DNA from: Phytophthora hibernalis
Lineage: Eukaryota; Oomycota; Peronosporomycetes; Peronosporales; Peronosporaceae
Length of the DNA stretch: 64,000 nt
Direction of reading: 5' to 3'
Assembly: GCA_012656075.1 (NCBI GenBank)
Contig: JAAKBF010000221.1
Location: 992,001-1,056,000 of the forward strand
This document shows, one piece after another, positions 22,300 through 34,800 of the stretch. Made by a program: the position numbers and the translations under genes. A model generated the notes under the pieces. That model did not search any database. It was not told where the DNA came from and saw only the letters and a program-made list of their open reading frames with translations. How positions within the stretch are numbered: position 1 is the stretch's first letter; every line of letters starts with the position of its first letter.

Positions 22300-24420
22300 A
22301 GTAAGAGTTGTCTTCTCCTAACCGGTATCCGGCTGGCCACTCAATCTTCGAGAGTGTCACTCCGCGGGCAACAGAACTTCTGCCAGAAGTCCCTCACGCA
22401 AGGATCGAGAACATGATGAACATGATCCGTAGAGAAGAAGGAGGAACCGTCGCGGAGGCAGCCAGCCGAAGCACGCAGGATTTGCCACCGAGATGCATGT
22501 GCCAGCTGATGGCTTCGCGTGGCACGATGTCCGAGGCGGGCGAGGCCGCCGCCGATCCATTGCCGAAAACCGATAGCTTCACTCATTATACACCCTATCA
22601 ACCCATATATATCAGGCGTTGCCTATTCACGTAGATTACTGTACAGTATTGTGGCTCGTCAATGCGAGTGCAGCTACCGAGAGATGCGCTAAGTTGCGTC
22701 ACCAGGGCTCGTCACCCCGATCCACGATCTTATTCGCTTCAACAACTGCTGTAGCATTGTCAACCTCACAACGCGAGGTGTCGAAGACGCTGAAGTATCT
22801 TCACGTCTCACGAGACTGAGTCAGTGCTGGGAACAAGCGCCCCACCGCGGAGTCCACGGATTTCGAAATACAAAGCGCCATGTCTCGCCCTGCTTGCCGT
22901 GATTGCCACGTCTCCGGGCACTCTTCCTGGCACGGGTTGTCCGCTAGCCCCTTTTATTTCGGCGAGCCGCAGCGCGGATCTAAACAAAGGTCGCATCGTC
23001 GTTGGCGACGGCTTGACAAGCAAGTCCACGGCTAAACAGTGCTCACCTACGTGCCAGCCAGGTGCTCCTCGAGCACACACACAGCCTTTCCGGTCATGCT
23101 GTCCCAGCCACGCCGGAGCGCCGCACGCCACCGTTCTGCAAGATGAGCACCGAATTTTTGCTCCAGCTCGACGTGTCGATTCGCTGCAGTATTCGACAAG
23201 AGCCCGTCGCCGACGGCATGCTGCTGGATTCGTGCAATCAGTTGCTTGTTCGCCATCGAAATCGCCATTCAACGTCGTCCTACCGTAGCCATTGAACGAG
23301 GCCCTGGCCATCCAACGTCGTTGAAGCACGAAGCGCTGGGTTTTCTTTGGTAGTCGCTTGCTCGCAACATACGCATGTAGCCAAGAGGATAGCCCTGCCG
23401 CCGCCTGGTGCGAGTTGTGGTGGTGGTTGCGAGGCGATCCAGACGGCTGGGCTTGTTGTGGCCAACGCAGGAAGGTGCAGTCGAGCGTCATAACATTGTA
23501 CTTGCGTCAGAGTTGATACGAAATGGAGATTGAAGGATATCCGCTCGCTATTGCGAACTTCGAGCGGGGATGGTGGTATCCATCGGATAGCAGCAGCAAC
23601 GAGTATTATGGACATCACTCGGTAACGACAACGCACACGTGCGTAGCTGCTTCCGCGTCATGCGCGCTGCACCCAAGCATGTATACGCCGTACAGCGCCG
23701 TGAGCGGCTCCGGTCACGCACACGCCGATCGCGGAGAGCTCTCGCGAACCTACACGGCACCGGCACAGCTGGCCGACGGATCTGTGGCTGTGGAGCCGCG
23801 CACGCTTGGCTGTGTACGCGATTGAGCAACACGCTGGCGCCCAATCGCCTGCGTCGATCGCCGATCTTCGACCGACACTAAAGAGGGGCTCCGAATCGAA
23901 GTCCGATGGGTCGGAGCTGGAGCTCGGTGGGGCCACGCGCTCCGGTCGCTATGCGCTATTGTATTTACGAGCGTTCGTTCTGCAAAATTGGCTGGCCACC
24001 ATACAAGAAAGACGGTCCGCGTTGAACCAGCTCTCTGAAGCAAGAGGATCTTTGAAGTGAAGGCGCCTGAAACGGTCGGCGCTTGTCGCATGGAGACCCC
24101 CTGACAGACATGCATCTGGTCTATCGGTGGTTGCACCCGGAGGCCTTGGGCCATTGCACTCGAAGATCCACAGGAAACGGTGCGAGAGCTCGCTCGCTCG
24201 CTCAGTTCATGCTGTACACGTACCGCGTGTGTTGGTTCGTTGCACTCGACGTGGCAGCCACTTGCACGCGACTTGATGTCCACTTGCCGTTGTCTTGTCT
24301 CTCTCAGCACCGCCGTCGGCGTTCGTGTTCCTCGGAGACAGTCGAAGGCTGCATCGCTCCCGCAAACGGCTGCACAACGCTCGCAACAATCAACAATCAC
24401 TGCTTACGGCGATGGCGATG
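22300..24420 (-). repeat. right arm of the 4.1 kb near-palindrome
   Basis: Reverse complement of 20293-22219, and the longer, apparently better preserved arm. Minus-strand frames at 23750-24400 (216 codons) and 22808-23491 (227 codons) are open but low in recognisable structure. A short stretch around 23047-23268 reads as a plausible helical protein (QLIARIQQHAVGDGL). It may be one copy of a repetitive element whose partner inserted or was duplicated in inverse orientation, or an inverted read artefact. Confidence 0.9.
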
Positions 24421-24688
24421 CCAGCGATGGATTTTGCAGAGCTGCTGTGCAAGTCGCCATCGGCAAGGCAGCGTCGTGTGCATGGAGGCTCCATGATGGA
24501 GCTAATAAATGCACACTACACCAATGTATTATACATGTAGCCAGCTATCCATGGTCCATGGATATAATAATACAATACCGGTAGCACTATAATACCGTAG
24601 TCAGTCTGTCAGATAAGGTGTTGACCGGCAACGACAAGCCCACACACGGCCCACTTGTCTCGGTTGTCTGTCTGTTTGTTCATCATCG

Positions 24689-25621
24689 ATGGACAGCGTT
24701 GAGGTGCAACCCGAACGTCGATCAGGCAGCGAGCGAAAGCACAACGTGTCGCCCCGCACCGCTCCAGAATCCATCCAGCAACTGCTGATCTCCATCGATT
24801 GGCACGCGAAGCTTAGCGGAGCCCGAGCTTCAATTTCCGCCGCTCGCTACACTCTACGCGCCGCACTTCATGCCGACGCACTTTCTGCGGCGCTCCGCCG
24901 TCGTGGCCGCTCCACGGCACACGCTTCATCCAACCTGCTCGCGAGCTGCACACCACCGAGTGTGTCTTCATTTCGCAAGTTGCTTCGAAGCGCATCAGCT
25001 CTACAGCAACAACAACAACAGCAGCACCAACGCTCCGGCATACCATCTCTTACTAACTCAGCACCACCACCAACAACCAACATGACCAGCACCAGCGCCG
25101 ACTTTGAGCTGTCCGAGCTGCAGAAGTACTATCACCTGCCGCTGCGGGAAGCTGCGCGCCGACTCGGCAGCTGCGAAGCCGTGGTCAAGCGCGTGTGCCG
25201 CCGGAAGCAGATCCAGCGGTGGCCTTACCGTCAGGTGTCGTCCAAGCTCATCAAGATCCAGCACCTGTGCAAGTACATGGCGCACGTCTCGGATGCCGAG
25301 CAGAAGGCCCGCATCCAACAGAAGATCAAGCAGCTCACGCAGGAGTACCTGGAGCTCGTCGGCGGTCAGGTGCCATCCGAATTGCAGCTCACGCCGGCCG
25401 ACGTGCCGACGCTGCCGCCGCCGAGTTACAAGGGCGACCACCCAATGGACCCGGCCGTGCTGGCCGCTGCATCCGACGACGAGGTCACGCACGAGGACGA
25501 GGAAGACGACGCAGTCGAGTCGGCCAGCGAGCAGCGACTATCTGCATACTCGCTGCGCTTCATCTTGTCCGACTGCACAGTGCTCGAGACCGAAACAGGC
25601 ACGCACTACACCACCGCATAG
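24689..25621 (+). CDS. RWP-RK domain transcription factor
   Basis: A single open frame of 310 codons. The RWP-RK domain lies about residues 137-185: FELSELQKYYHLPLREAA, then LGSCEAVVKRVCRR and the signature RWPYRQ (RWPxRK type). The domain binds DNA; RWP-RK proteins regulate nitrogen responses and gamete genes in plants, and a distinct set exists in oomycetes. After the domain are a Leu/Gln helix, a Pro-rich linker and an acidic DEVTHEDEEDD stretch. A CAA/CAG repeat (25006-25025) codes a poly-Gln tract before the domain. The start is uncertain: the ATG at 25082 (MTSTSADFEL) just before the domain would give 179 residues, with the upstream part as 5' UTR. Confidence 0.85.
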   Translation: MDSVEVQPERRSGSERKHNVSPRTAPESIQQLLISIDWHAKLSGARASISAARYTLRAALHADALSAALRRRGRSTAHASSNLLASCTPPSVSSFRKLLRSASALQQQQQQQHQRSGIPSLTNSAPPPTTNMTSTSADFELSELQKYYHLPLREAARRLGSCEAVVKRVCRRKQIQRWPYRQVSSKLIKIQHLCKYMAHVSDAEQKARIQQKIKQLTQEYLELVGGQVPSELQLTPADVPTLPPPSYKGDHPMDPAVLAAASDDEVTHEDEEDDAVESASEQRLSAYSLRFILSDCTVLETETGTHYTTA

Positions 25622-25853
25622 AGCTGCCGCACGATGTCCTTTTGTCTACATGTCCAACTACGACGGCCACCCTGTCACCCAGCTGCATACTTCTACTAGA
25701 TAGTCTTCCTTCGCACGACCACGAGCAAGCTTGAGAAATGCCTGCGCGTTAGAACTGTTCCTAATCAAATATTGAGCTTCATTCATTCACTGAAAGCCCA
25801 ACGATCACTTACTCACCTTGCGTCGACTGATAGTAAGCGCCGACACTGCTGAC

Positions 25854-28287
25854 TTAGATCTGGTCCAGCGGGTCAATGCCTAGCAGCGAGAAGCACGTCT
25901 TCATGACCTTGAGCGTAGCATCACACAGCAGCAGACGGCTGCTCTGCTCTTCACTGCCCAGCACGCGGCAGGCCGTCGCGAAAGTCTGCACCTTCTCCGA
26001 GATCGTGTACAGGTAGCTGCACAGTCGGTTAGAGTTCAGGTCCTTGTTGATGAACACAATCACGTCCTGCAGCTGCAGCAGCTCGATGACCAGGGCCAGC
26101 TCCGTCGGGTGCTCCGGCTTGAGCACGTTGCCCTCCTTCTGCTGCTGCGCCACGAGCGTAGCCATGTCGACGCCCGACTTGCGGATAATCGACGACAGAC
26201 GAGCGTACGCAAACGTGAGGTACACAGCCGTGTCTCCGTTCGTGGACAGCATGCGGTCGAAGCTGAAGATGTAGTTGGACGTGGGGCTCTGACGCAGGTC
26301 GAAGTACTTGACGGCGCCGTAGCCGAGCTTCTCGGCGGCAGCATCCACCTCCTCCATGGGCAATGACGTCTGGCCAGCCTCGATACGCTCAATAAGCTGC
26401 GCCTTCATGCGCACCTTGGCCTCGTCCAGCAGCTCCACCAACCGCACGGTCTCACCGGAACGCGTCTTGAAGCGCTTGCCCGATTCGTCGTTCACCGTGC
26501 CGAATCCCACGTAGTCCGCGCGCTGCTTAGTCGGGTCGTAGATGCCCGACATCTTACCGACCTCGAACAGCAAACTGAAGTGGTCCTTCTGCGTGTAGTC
26601 CGTATAGTAAATAATCCGGTCGGCCTTCATCTCATGCAGGCGGTACCACAGAGCAGCGATATCCGTCGTGTCGTACAGGTACGAGCCGTCGCTCTTCACG
26701 AGCATGAAAGGCTGCTTGAATGCCTTCGTGAACACCACTTCAGCACCGTTGCTCTTCTCCACGAGGCCCTTGGCGCGCAGCTGGTCCAACACGCTCGGGA
26801 TGATCGGGTTGTAGAACGACTCGCCCATTTCATTGAGCGACACACCAAGGCGGTCGTACACCTTCTGGAACTCGCGGCGACTGATGTCGCAAAGCGTATT
26901 CCACACCTTTCGGGACTTCTCGTCACCAGACTGGAGCAGCACCACCTGCGCCTTGGAGCGCTCGTGGAACTCCTCGTCGACGTCGAAACGCTCCTTCGCG
27001 GCCTTGTACAGAAGCGTCAGGTCCGTCACGTTGGGCATCTCTGTCTCCCACGTCGGATACGTCTCCGTGAGGTGGCAAATTAGCATGCCGAACTGGGTGC
27101 CCCAGTCGCCAACGTGGTTAATGCGCTTGACGTCGAAGTTCTGAAACTCGAGGATGCGACTCATCGTGTCGCCAATAATCGTGGAGCGCAGGTGGCCCAC
27201 GTGCATGTCCTTGGCGATGTTGGGCGAAGAAAAGTCAACGACAACCGTCTGCTTTTTTGCGGCGCCGGCTGCACGCCGTTCACCAACACATTCTGCAGGC
27301 GCTTGGCCACGAACGCCTTGGTCAGGAAGGCGTTGATGAACCCCGCGCCAGCAACGCTGAGACGGTCCAGCACGGGCGTCTCGGGCATGGCCGCAATGAT
27401 CGTGGTGGCCACGTCGCGCGGTGAGCGGGCGGCGTTGGGCGAGCCCTTGAGCGCCGTGAAGATGGCCATGGCCGAGTTGCACTGGTAGTCGCCGAACTTG
27501 GCGTTCTTGACGTTGGTGCGCGTGACCTCGACGGGCGGGATGTTCAGGCCGGGGTACGCGGCCTTAATAGCTGCGTCAAAGAGGGACTCGACCACCTCCA
27601 GGATGTTGTGGTACGTCAGACCCTGCACGAGCTTCTCGTCCAGCTTGAACGTGGAGCGTACGACCTTGGTAGTCGTTGTGGCAGCCGCCGCAGCAGGCGC
27701 GCCGCTCTTCTTAGCAGCTTTTCCGGCGTTCTTCAAGCTGGCCACTCCTTGGTCACGTCCGCGCGCAAGAAGAGCTGCGCCACATACGCGCGGAAGGTCT
27801 GCAGTACTTGGGGCTCGTCCTGCTGCTGCTTGACGAGCTTCAGAGCCGCGCGCAGCGTGACGCCGGCCACGACGTCGGCCAGAGACAGGTCGGAGCCGAA
27901 GAGGAAGAGCAGGTCGCCGCTGTTCTTGGCGCGTGCCTCCTCTTTAGCTTCCAGCAGTGCAGTCAGCTGTGTGGCCAACTCGCCGGTCTTGGTGCTGCCG
28001 GCCTTGGCCACGCGCAGCCACGGAGCCAGCACGTTGGCCTCCCACTCGATCCACTCGTCCACGGCCAAGTCCTCGCTCTGCAACTGGCCGGCGGTTGAAG
28101 CCACGTAGCGACACACGGCGTTGGCCGAGAAGAGCAGTTCGGACTCCGAGTCCACGGCCAATTGAGGGCCGCAACTCGCGAACTTCTTGTCGGCGACTCC
28201 CACAGTGAAGACGGCGCCTGTGAGAGACAACGTTAAGAAACACTTGAGCTCCTCGTCGCCCGGCTTCTTGCCGATCAGGAGCTGCAT
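25854..28287 (-). CDS. ArgRS: arginyl-tRNA synthetase with GST-like N-terminal extension (two single-base breaks)
   Basis: About 811 residues in all. Residues 1-185 resemble a glutathione-transferase fold (start MQLLIGKKPGDEELK; C-terminal GST helix DLSLADVVAGVTLRAAL), a module used elsewhere to assemble synthetases. A Lys/Ala-rich linker leads to the class I ArgRS: N-terminal add-on (NAKFGDYQCNSAMAI), the HIGH-type motif in DMHVGHLRSTIIGD, NHVGDWGTQFGML, the YLYDTTDIA motif, GKRFKTRSGETVRL in place of KMSKS, and the DALR-type anticodon-binding helices to the stop at 25854-25856. Frame breaks are near 27742-27746, where GST and ArgRS join, and at a T6 run (27253-27258); each is mended by one base. 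It attaches Arg to tRNA-Arg in the cytosol. It is divergent from NUP107. Confidence 0.9.
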
Positions 28288-28490
28288 CGTTGAGGGAGTG
28301 AAGGTGGTCGCGGTCGGGTCTCAATAATTCTAATGACGGATGGCCATTAGAAATCCGAACGCACTTAACCGAGTGGATACAGTCTCAATACCAAATGGAT
28401 ACACTTTACCTTTACTAAACCCAAATGCAATGCATCCAAATGATCGTTCCTTTTGTCCCCAGCACTCTACCTCGCCACTCGATAAATCTG
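28288..28490. promoter_or_regulatory. bidirectional promoter region, ArgRS and NUP107
   Basis: About 200 bases lie between the divergent start codons. An AT-rich core occurs near 28320-28440. No defined element is claimed. Confidence 0.5.
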
Positions 28491-31400
28491 ATGGCGGGAC
28501 GCTCGTCTTCGGTCCGCAGCGCGGCGGTGCAGCGCCTCATGGACAGCGCGGACCAGTCGCTGAGTCTGCTGGCTTCTCTTGGGGACGCGACCTTCACGTC
28601 GACGTCCGATTCGGGACGCGCCAGTCCCTCGTTTGACGCCTCCAACGACACCAGGGACGACGGTCTGCTGGAGCCTGTAGTGAACGCGTCCGTGCGCCCA
28701 GGACTCCTGCACGTCAAGGGCGTGTTCCCTGACCAGTCCACGGAGTTCGTAGATGTGGACCCTCGCGTCACGACCGTTGGGGACCTCAAGCGCGCGCTGT
28801 GTGAACGTCGAGACGCCGCGAGGGACCTGAAGCTCTCCACGAGGGACGCGAGGGTCATGTTTGGCGGCCAGCTGGTGGAGGACGCGTGGCTCGTGGTGGA
28901 CTGCGGCGTGGGCTTCGAGGGTACCATTCATATCGTCAAACGCGGAGAAAGCTTCGGCCTCTTTGACGGCCGCAGAACGCAGCCAAGAACAGACCCGAAG
29001 CTGTCCATTTCGTCCATTGCGTCCGTGTATCAGCCGCTGACAGTGGAGCAATTAGGGACGGATCAGGTGATGAACCAACTCGCGACGTTCGACCAGTCGC
29101 TGTCCCTCGTTCAGGTGCCGACTGCCATTGGGGACGCGTACTCGCGTCACGTACGACCGGAAGAGGCTGAGTTCGCTGAGATGGCGGCCGACTTTTACGC
29201 CAACTTGGCGCGCGTGCAGGACTCGGATCTGTATTGTGAGAAGCTGCTGAGCGGGTACATTGACGTGCTGCAGACGCGCCTGGAGAAGATGCAGGCGTCC
29301 CTCGCAGGGAGTAGCAGGCCGCGCGGTGCTCCTTCGATGACGCAAACGAGGATGCAGGATGACATTCAGGAGCTGCGTGACGAGCGCAACACGTGGCGTC
29401 TGCTGTTTGAGTTGCGCCAGGTGTGCCACACTAGCAAGGACTTGGCGGACGGCGAGGACAGCTTGATGATGCTCGGCGCAGAGACCGAGGAGCTCCGCTT
29501 CGAGATGCTGGAGGACGACGCCGTGCGGCTGCTGGAAACGCGCAACGAGACGTACAAAATTCAGCGTGCGGTCAAGGCCTGGCTGGAGAGCATGGCGCTG
29601 GAGGACACGATTCGCATCAGTGATAAGCGCGGCGCCGATGGATCCCGTACACTCAGGATGATGCGCAAAAAGGATTCCTAGGAGACGATGACGTCCACAT
29701 GGACCCGGATGCGGTGCTGCGCGATGGGGACGACCACATCCTGCCTGATGACATGGAGGATGAGGCCGAACTCATGAAGGCGGTCTGGTTGTATGTCCGT
29801 GCTGGACGCATGGACGATGCAATTGATCTGTGCATTCGCTTAGGGCAGTCGTGGAGAGCCGCAAGTCTCTCGGGAGGCAACCCCGTCGGTGCAAGCGAGA
29901 GCAACGAGCGTGAGGATATGTCGCTGGAGCGATGGGGCAACCCGTTCCGTGCGCTTTGGAAGTCAATGTGCTGGCGCTTGTCAGAGCAAGCTGTTGATGG
30001 AAAGCTGTCCAAGAGCGGCAGTTTGCTTGCGAAGAAGTATGAAGAGCTTATTTATGCGGCCTTGAGTGGCAACATCCCGGTCATTACCAAGAGCTCGTTG
30101 TGTGAAAGCTGGGAGGACCACTGCTGGGCTTATCTGCAAGGTATTACGGAGCAGCAGATCGACGAAATATTGTTCAAGCTGCTCAAGGTGAAGGTTCAGT
30201 CATCACAGTTGATTGTGGGCAACAACGCTCACTATTTACGTCATTACTCGACTTTGTTGGACAAGACGAAGTACCTAAAGCGCTACCAGGTGGACCTGGA
30301 CACGCTGTTCAATGAGCTGCGCGGTAGTCAAAGCGAGCATGTCCGCAACCAGGCCAACCAACCTCATCGTCAGATCCAAGCCAAGTTGGTGACAGCCAAG
30401 TTTGACTATATCGTGTCTAGCATTTTGGATACGCTCCTATTCAACCCGGAGGACGATTCATACGATTGGGATCTCAAGCTGGATTCTGCTGTTCAGTCAG
30501 ACGGCACTTCTTCGCTATTTTTGCGGTTTGCTGCTCACTTCATCATGTTCGCTGGATTCACTGGCGAGCAGTTTGACGAGCAGGCGGGTCACATGATTTT
30601 GAAGCTGTATATTCGTCACTTGGTGAAACACCGTCAGTTGCAGTTCGTGCCGATTTACGCATCTCGACTGCCGACGGCGGGTGCGATCGAGATCTACGTG
30701 CAAATGCTTTCTACGGTTGAAGACAGCTTGGAACGCGAGTTGTGCATTAAGCGAATCCTGGAGTACGCTGGGATGGATGTACTGTCGACGGTGCTACAGT
30801 CTGTGGTCGAGCGTCTGTGCGAAGAGTACCAGTTGGTGGCGCAAGGAGAGCAACAGAAGAGAGGCCAGCCGGTGTCATCAGACATACCCACTTCAGAGAT
30901 TGACCGGAGACGGATCCGGGCAATTGAGTTCTTGTGCTTTCACTCCGAGCACAGAGCGGAGGCGTTGGTTCGCTCTAATTTGCTCACTCGACAATTTCTT
31001 CTGGAGGGAAGTTTGCTGCTGTAAGGGAGCTGGTCGAAGAAAGCTTGCCAGAAGACTCCATCGGCGTTCTCGACATGCATCGTGCCGCTCAACTGCTGCG
31101 CGACGACGATGAGATTGAGCGGGCCATGCGCGAATACCTCTGTTGGCGCGCATACATTCAGGCGTGCGCACAGTACGATATGTGGAGAAACTGCATCAAC
31201 AATCCTGCCGCCGAGGCGTTGTCGCTGTATAATGAGGAGAAGGACTACCTGGCGGATTTGATGTTCCATGTGTCGCGGTCAACTGCAGCCACGCTGGAGG
31301 TCCTGCACTTTGCGAACGGGTGGATCATGGGCTGCTCCAATGATGCAACAGAGGATGCTGCCATACGGGAGCGTTGTTTGCCTACGCTGGTCTTCAATCT

Positions 31401-31668
31401 ACACTTCATTCAGCTCGAGTCGGCTAAGACAATTATGCGTCTGAAGCATTACCCGGAGGATGCCAAGGCAGAGCTGGCGCAGCCGCTTCTAGAGAAGTCA
31501 ATTGAGGTCGCCGATGTCGTGGCTGATGAGCACTACGGAGTGTATAACGCTCTGGACCAGGACCAATGCCGGGACCTGCTGCATGGTTTCCGTGAGAGTG
31601 CTGTTTCGCTGGCGTTCGTTGAAAGTATGCCAACCTTTACGATTTCTTCCGACTCGGATCAAGATTAA
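28491..31668 (+). CDS. NUP107: nucleoporin NUP107 with N-terminal ubiquitin-like domain (two single-base breaks)
   Basis: Three forward frames join into about 1,059 residues by one base each at A5 29667-29671 and AA 31009-31010. The start is the ATG at 28491 (MAGRSSSVRS); an ATG at 28425 is in frame but less likely. About residues 62-150 form a ubiquitin-like beta-grasp (LLHVKGVF, TTVGDLKRAL, VMFGGQLVED, GTIHIVKRG). The rest is the all-helical NUP107/Nup84 fold with its hallmark MDPDAVLR and the LGQSWRAASLSGG motif near residues 440-460. The protein belongs to the Y-complex scaffold of the nuclear pore. No intron is needed. It is divergent from ArgRS. Confidence 0.88.
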
Positions 31669-31840
31669 GCGCGAGCAAGCAACTACCTGTGACAATTAGA
31701 GAGATGAAATCGACAATGGCAAGCAGACTCTATCTCGTGGTTTTGTTGCCTGTGTTGTTTTTATCGATTGTGGTTTTGGAATCTGTTTAATGATGGCCTG
31801 GTTGACCAATATGGCAGTAGGAATGACGTTGCTCTGGTGG

Positions 31841-34800
31841 TTACGGGTTTGCAAGAACGGGGGCAGGAGTCTTGCTGTAAGATCCTCCAGAATCGATAGC
31901 GCCAACAATGTACTCCTCAAACAGTGTTTTCTTGCGGTCTGCGCTGTCGATGTGGTCTTCGAGCATTTTGTGCGATAGTTGCCAAACCTGTGGACATGGC
32001 ATCCCGGGCTGGTTCCACGTCCAGGCGTGTTGGTCACGATTGTCGCCATTATTTTTCTTGACCAGCAGCACGTTTTGAATCCCAAAGTCTGGTGAGGTTG
32101 CTTCGAGTCGTACATCGTACGCACCACTATCAGTCAGAACACGGTCATCGGGGACAAACGGGGTTGGACTGTTTTCAGGTATTCCTACCGCCCCAACAAG
32201 GTCTGTTAGAGAACTGTTTGTGTAGGTTCCTTTGAGCTGGATCACACTGGTCCCCGATGGAGCCATGAAGAAGCGCAAATTTGATTCACGGTATTCACCA
32301 AACCAGGAAGAACAACGTGTCGTAGTGTGGAAACAAACGCCGTCGATCGCCGTGTAGACGTTATCAGCACTAATGGAACGGAGACATACGTCGATCTGAG
32401 CCAGTTTTTCGTCAGGTGCAAGAGGAATACAGTGCACTTGGTAGGGACTGCCAATCTCCAGCAGAGTCGAGTGGAGCTGAATCACAAGCTCTTCGAACAT
32501 CTGCGCACTGTCAAAAGACTGCACGGACGTCACTAAACCGCCTTGTACGCCCACCAAAATCCCAAGCGGGGGCGAAAGTGGGTGGTCTGCAATTTGATTT
32601 GAGACCGGAACCATTCTCATTATCCAGAACAAGCGCGGCCGTGCCAGTTCCAGCGCAGTGTCCTGACCAAACGTACTTGGAGGGCGTGATGTGTTGTCAT
32701 CAGCGCAGTACAGCGCCCCCACGGAGCCTAGGTATTGCTTTCCGTGCACTCCATAAAACCCGCAAATATGATGTCCTGCTGGGCACTCCATGAAATTATT
32801 GTTCGGTCCTCTACCTCCACCAAACCAGGGACCAACGCGCAGCGTCGTGGTGAATCGGACACAGTCAACCCAATGGCCACTCCACACCTCAAGCTTTACC
32901 AGTTTCTCACCAGGCACAAGCTGAAAAACGTGCTCGTTAGAGCGGTAGACCTTTGGATCATTGGAATTGGACGCGGCTTCTTCTGGGGATAACATGCGGA
33001 GCGACTCAACAAACCGCCCACACCGGATGACAACAGCTCCGATCGCAGGCGGGGTAATCGAAAACGGCGTCTTGGGGCCAGCTTCCAAAGCTTTTCCTGC
33101 TGGGCGATACGTGAGGATAGCGTTGTTGGAACCATTGCTCTCAATTGAGCATGGGGCCAAAGAGGGAGATGCCACTGGCAAACAGCGCAGGCCAATTTTG
33201 CCCACGTATGAATCACCTCTCGTTCCAAAGAATGAGCTAACTCGCCACCCGTTAGCAACTTGTAGAGCATGCAGTTTGCCTCCCGTTCCACCAAACCAGC
33301 GCGAGGAGCGAACGTTCGTGTGGAGCTGAAGGCCGTCGATCCATGCCATGGCACGGACATCCATGCGAGTGATGTACTCTCCAGCAGCAAGAACGAACCA
33401 GTGTTTGTCTCCAGCAGCACGTAGCGGCTCGTTCCGCCCCATTTCTGCTACCTGCGCGCGCGTGAGAGTCTCCAGGCGGTTGACGTATTTTCCAGCGTCA
33501 AGCATCACGGCTCCAATTTCATCATCTCCAGACGTTGATGATTTGCTTTCCGGGAGATCAACCTGCGTGCCATTGAACTGACCATTCCCCACGGGTCCGC
33601 GCACGGAATCGTCCCAGCTCACGGTGGGTCCTACAAGCGACGGCTTCGCGTGTCCAGAGATCCATGGGCAGTGACGCAGTAGCTGCGCAGAAGCTGAATT
33701 CCAATGCGCTCCTCCACGACTGGTGACTTCACGAAGCGCCGCGTGGTTCAGGCCCAACCATCCTTGCCCAGAAACTTGATGGAAGCCCATTTGTGACGAG
33801 CGCGGATCCGCTTGGTAGATACACAGCAGCCTATTCATGTCATCAAAGCCACGAGCCATGATGCCGCTCGTAGCGTGACCAAGTCCGAAGGTGTGTCCTA
33901 TCTCGTGCAGCATGGCGCCGATGCCAGTGGAAAAATTGGCCCAGAACGTGCCCCTGAAGCAGCTATCGTCCAGCAGGAATCGTTCATCAATACGAGCGTT
34001 GTTCAGACAGCAGGCAGAGATCTCACCCAAGTGTACAGGCCACGTGTGCAGTCCGCAAGAGCCAAACACGCCCACCTTCCCTCCTCCCAGTGCCGTGTGG
34101 CCTTCAGCCTTCCTTGTCTTGGTATTGTACCGTGAACAGCCCAGCACCACGGCGTGCTTGAGCTCGAGTTCCGGGTGGTCGTCCACCCCGGCAGCTTCTA
34201 TGTCCTGTTGCACGAGTTTGATGAGCTTCTGGCCGTCAACGGACCGCGCGTGGGCGTTCGTGAAGCTGCTTCGGTGCAGCTTGACGTCTGGCAGTCCGTC
34301 GGCTGCAAACTGCAAGGCGAACGTCTGTCTAGGTAAACCTGCAGCATGCAAAAACTCTGCAGTCGCCATTTGCAGCAGCAAGGCGTTGAATTGCACTTTG
34401 GCGATTGCAGCGGCGTCGGAATTGTCGACGTTAGGAGGGGCGTCGAATCCATCGTGGGGTCCGGAATCCGAACACGTTTGGTAGTGGAATTTGACCACGT
34501 AGCGGGTGGTTGGCGGTCGGTACTCAATGCAAAAGATGCGTTCCATGGCCCCTGGTGCTCGTAAAGTGACGGCGAACTTGCCAGGGCTCGGGAGCAGTAC
34601 GAAAGCCTTGAATTGACCGCTGGAGGACGAAATCGGCCATAACGAAGAGCGGAGAGCGTCCAGACGAGCTTCGAGGAAGGGCGTCTCGGTGGGGTGCATG
34701 TTGTGGACGTGGCCTTCGAGGAGGACCAACGGGTACGACAGAACCTCGTCCTCCAGGAGGTTGTCTACGGCGATGGAGGACATCGGGGACATGGCTTCAG

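Noticed and set aside
23750..24400. 216-codon minus ORF in the palindrome right arm
   Set aside because: The frame is not kept in the left arm, composition is Arg/Ser/Ala-rich, and no domain was seen.
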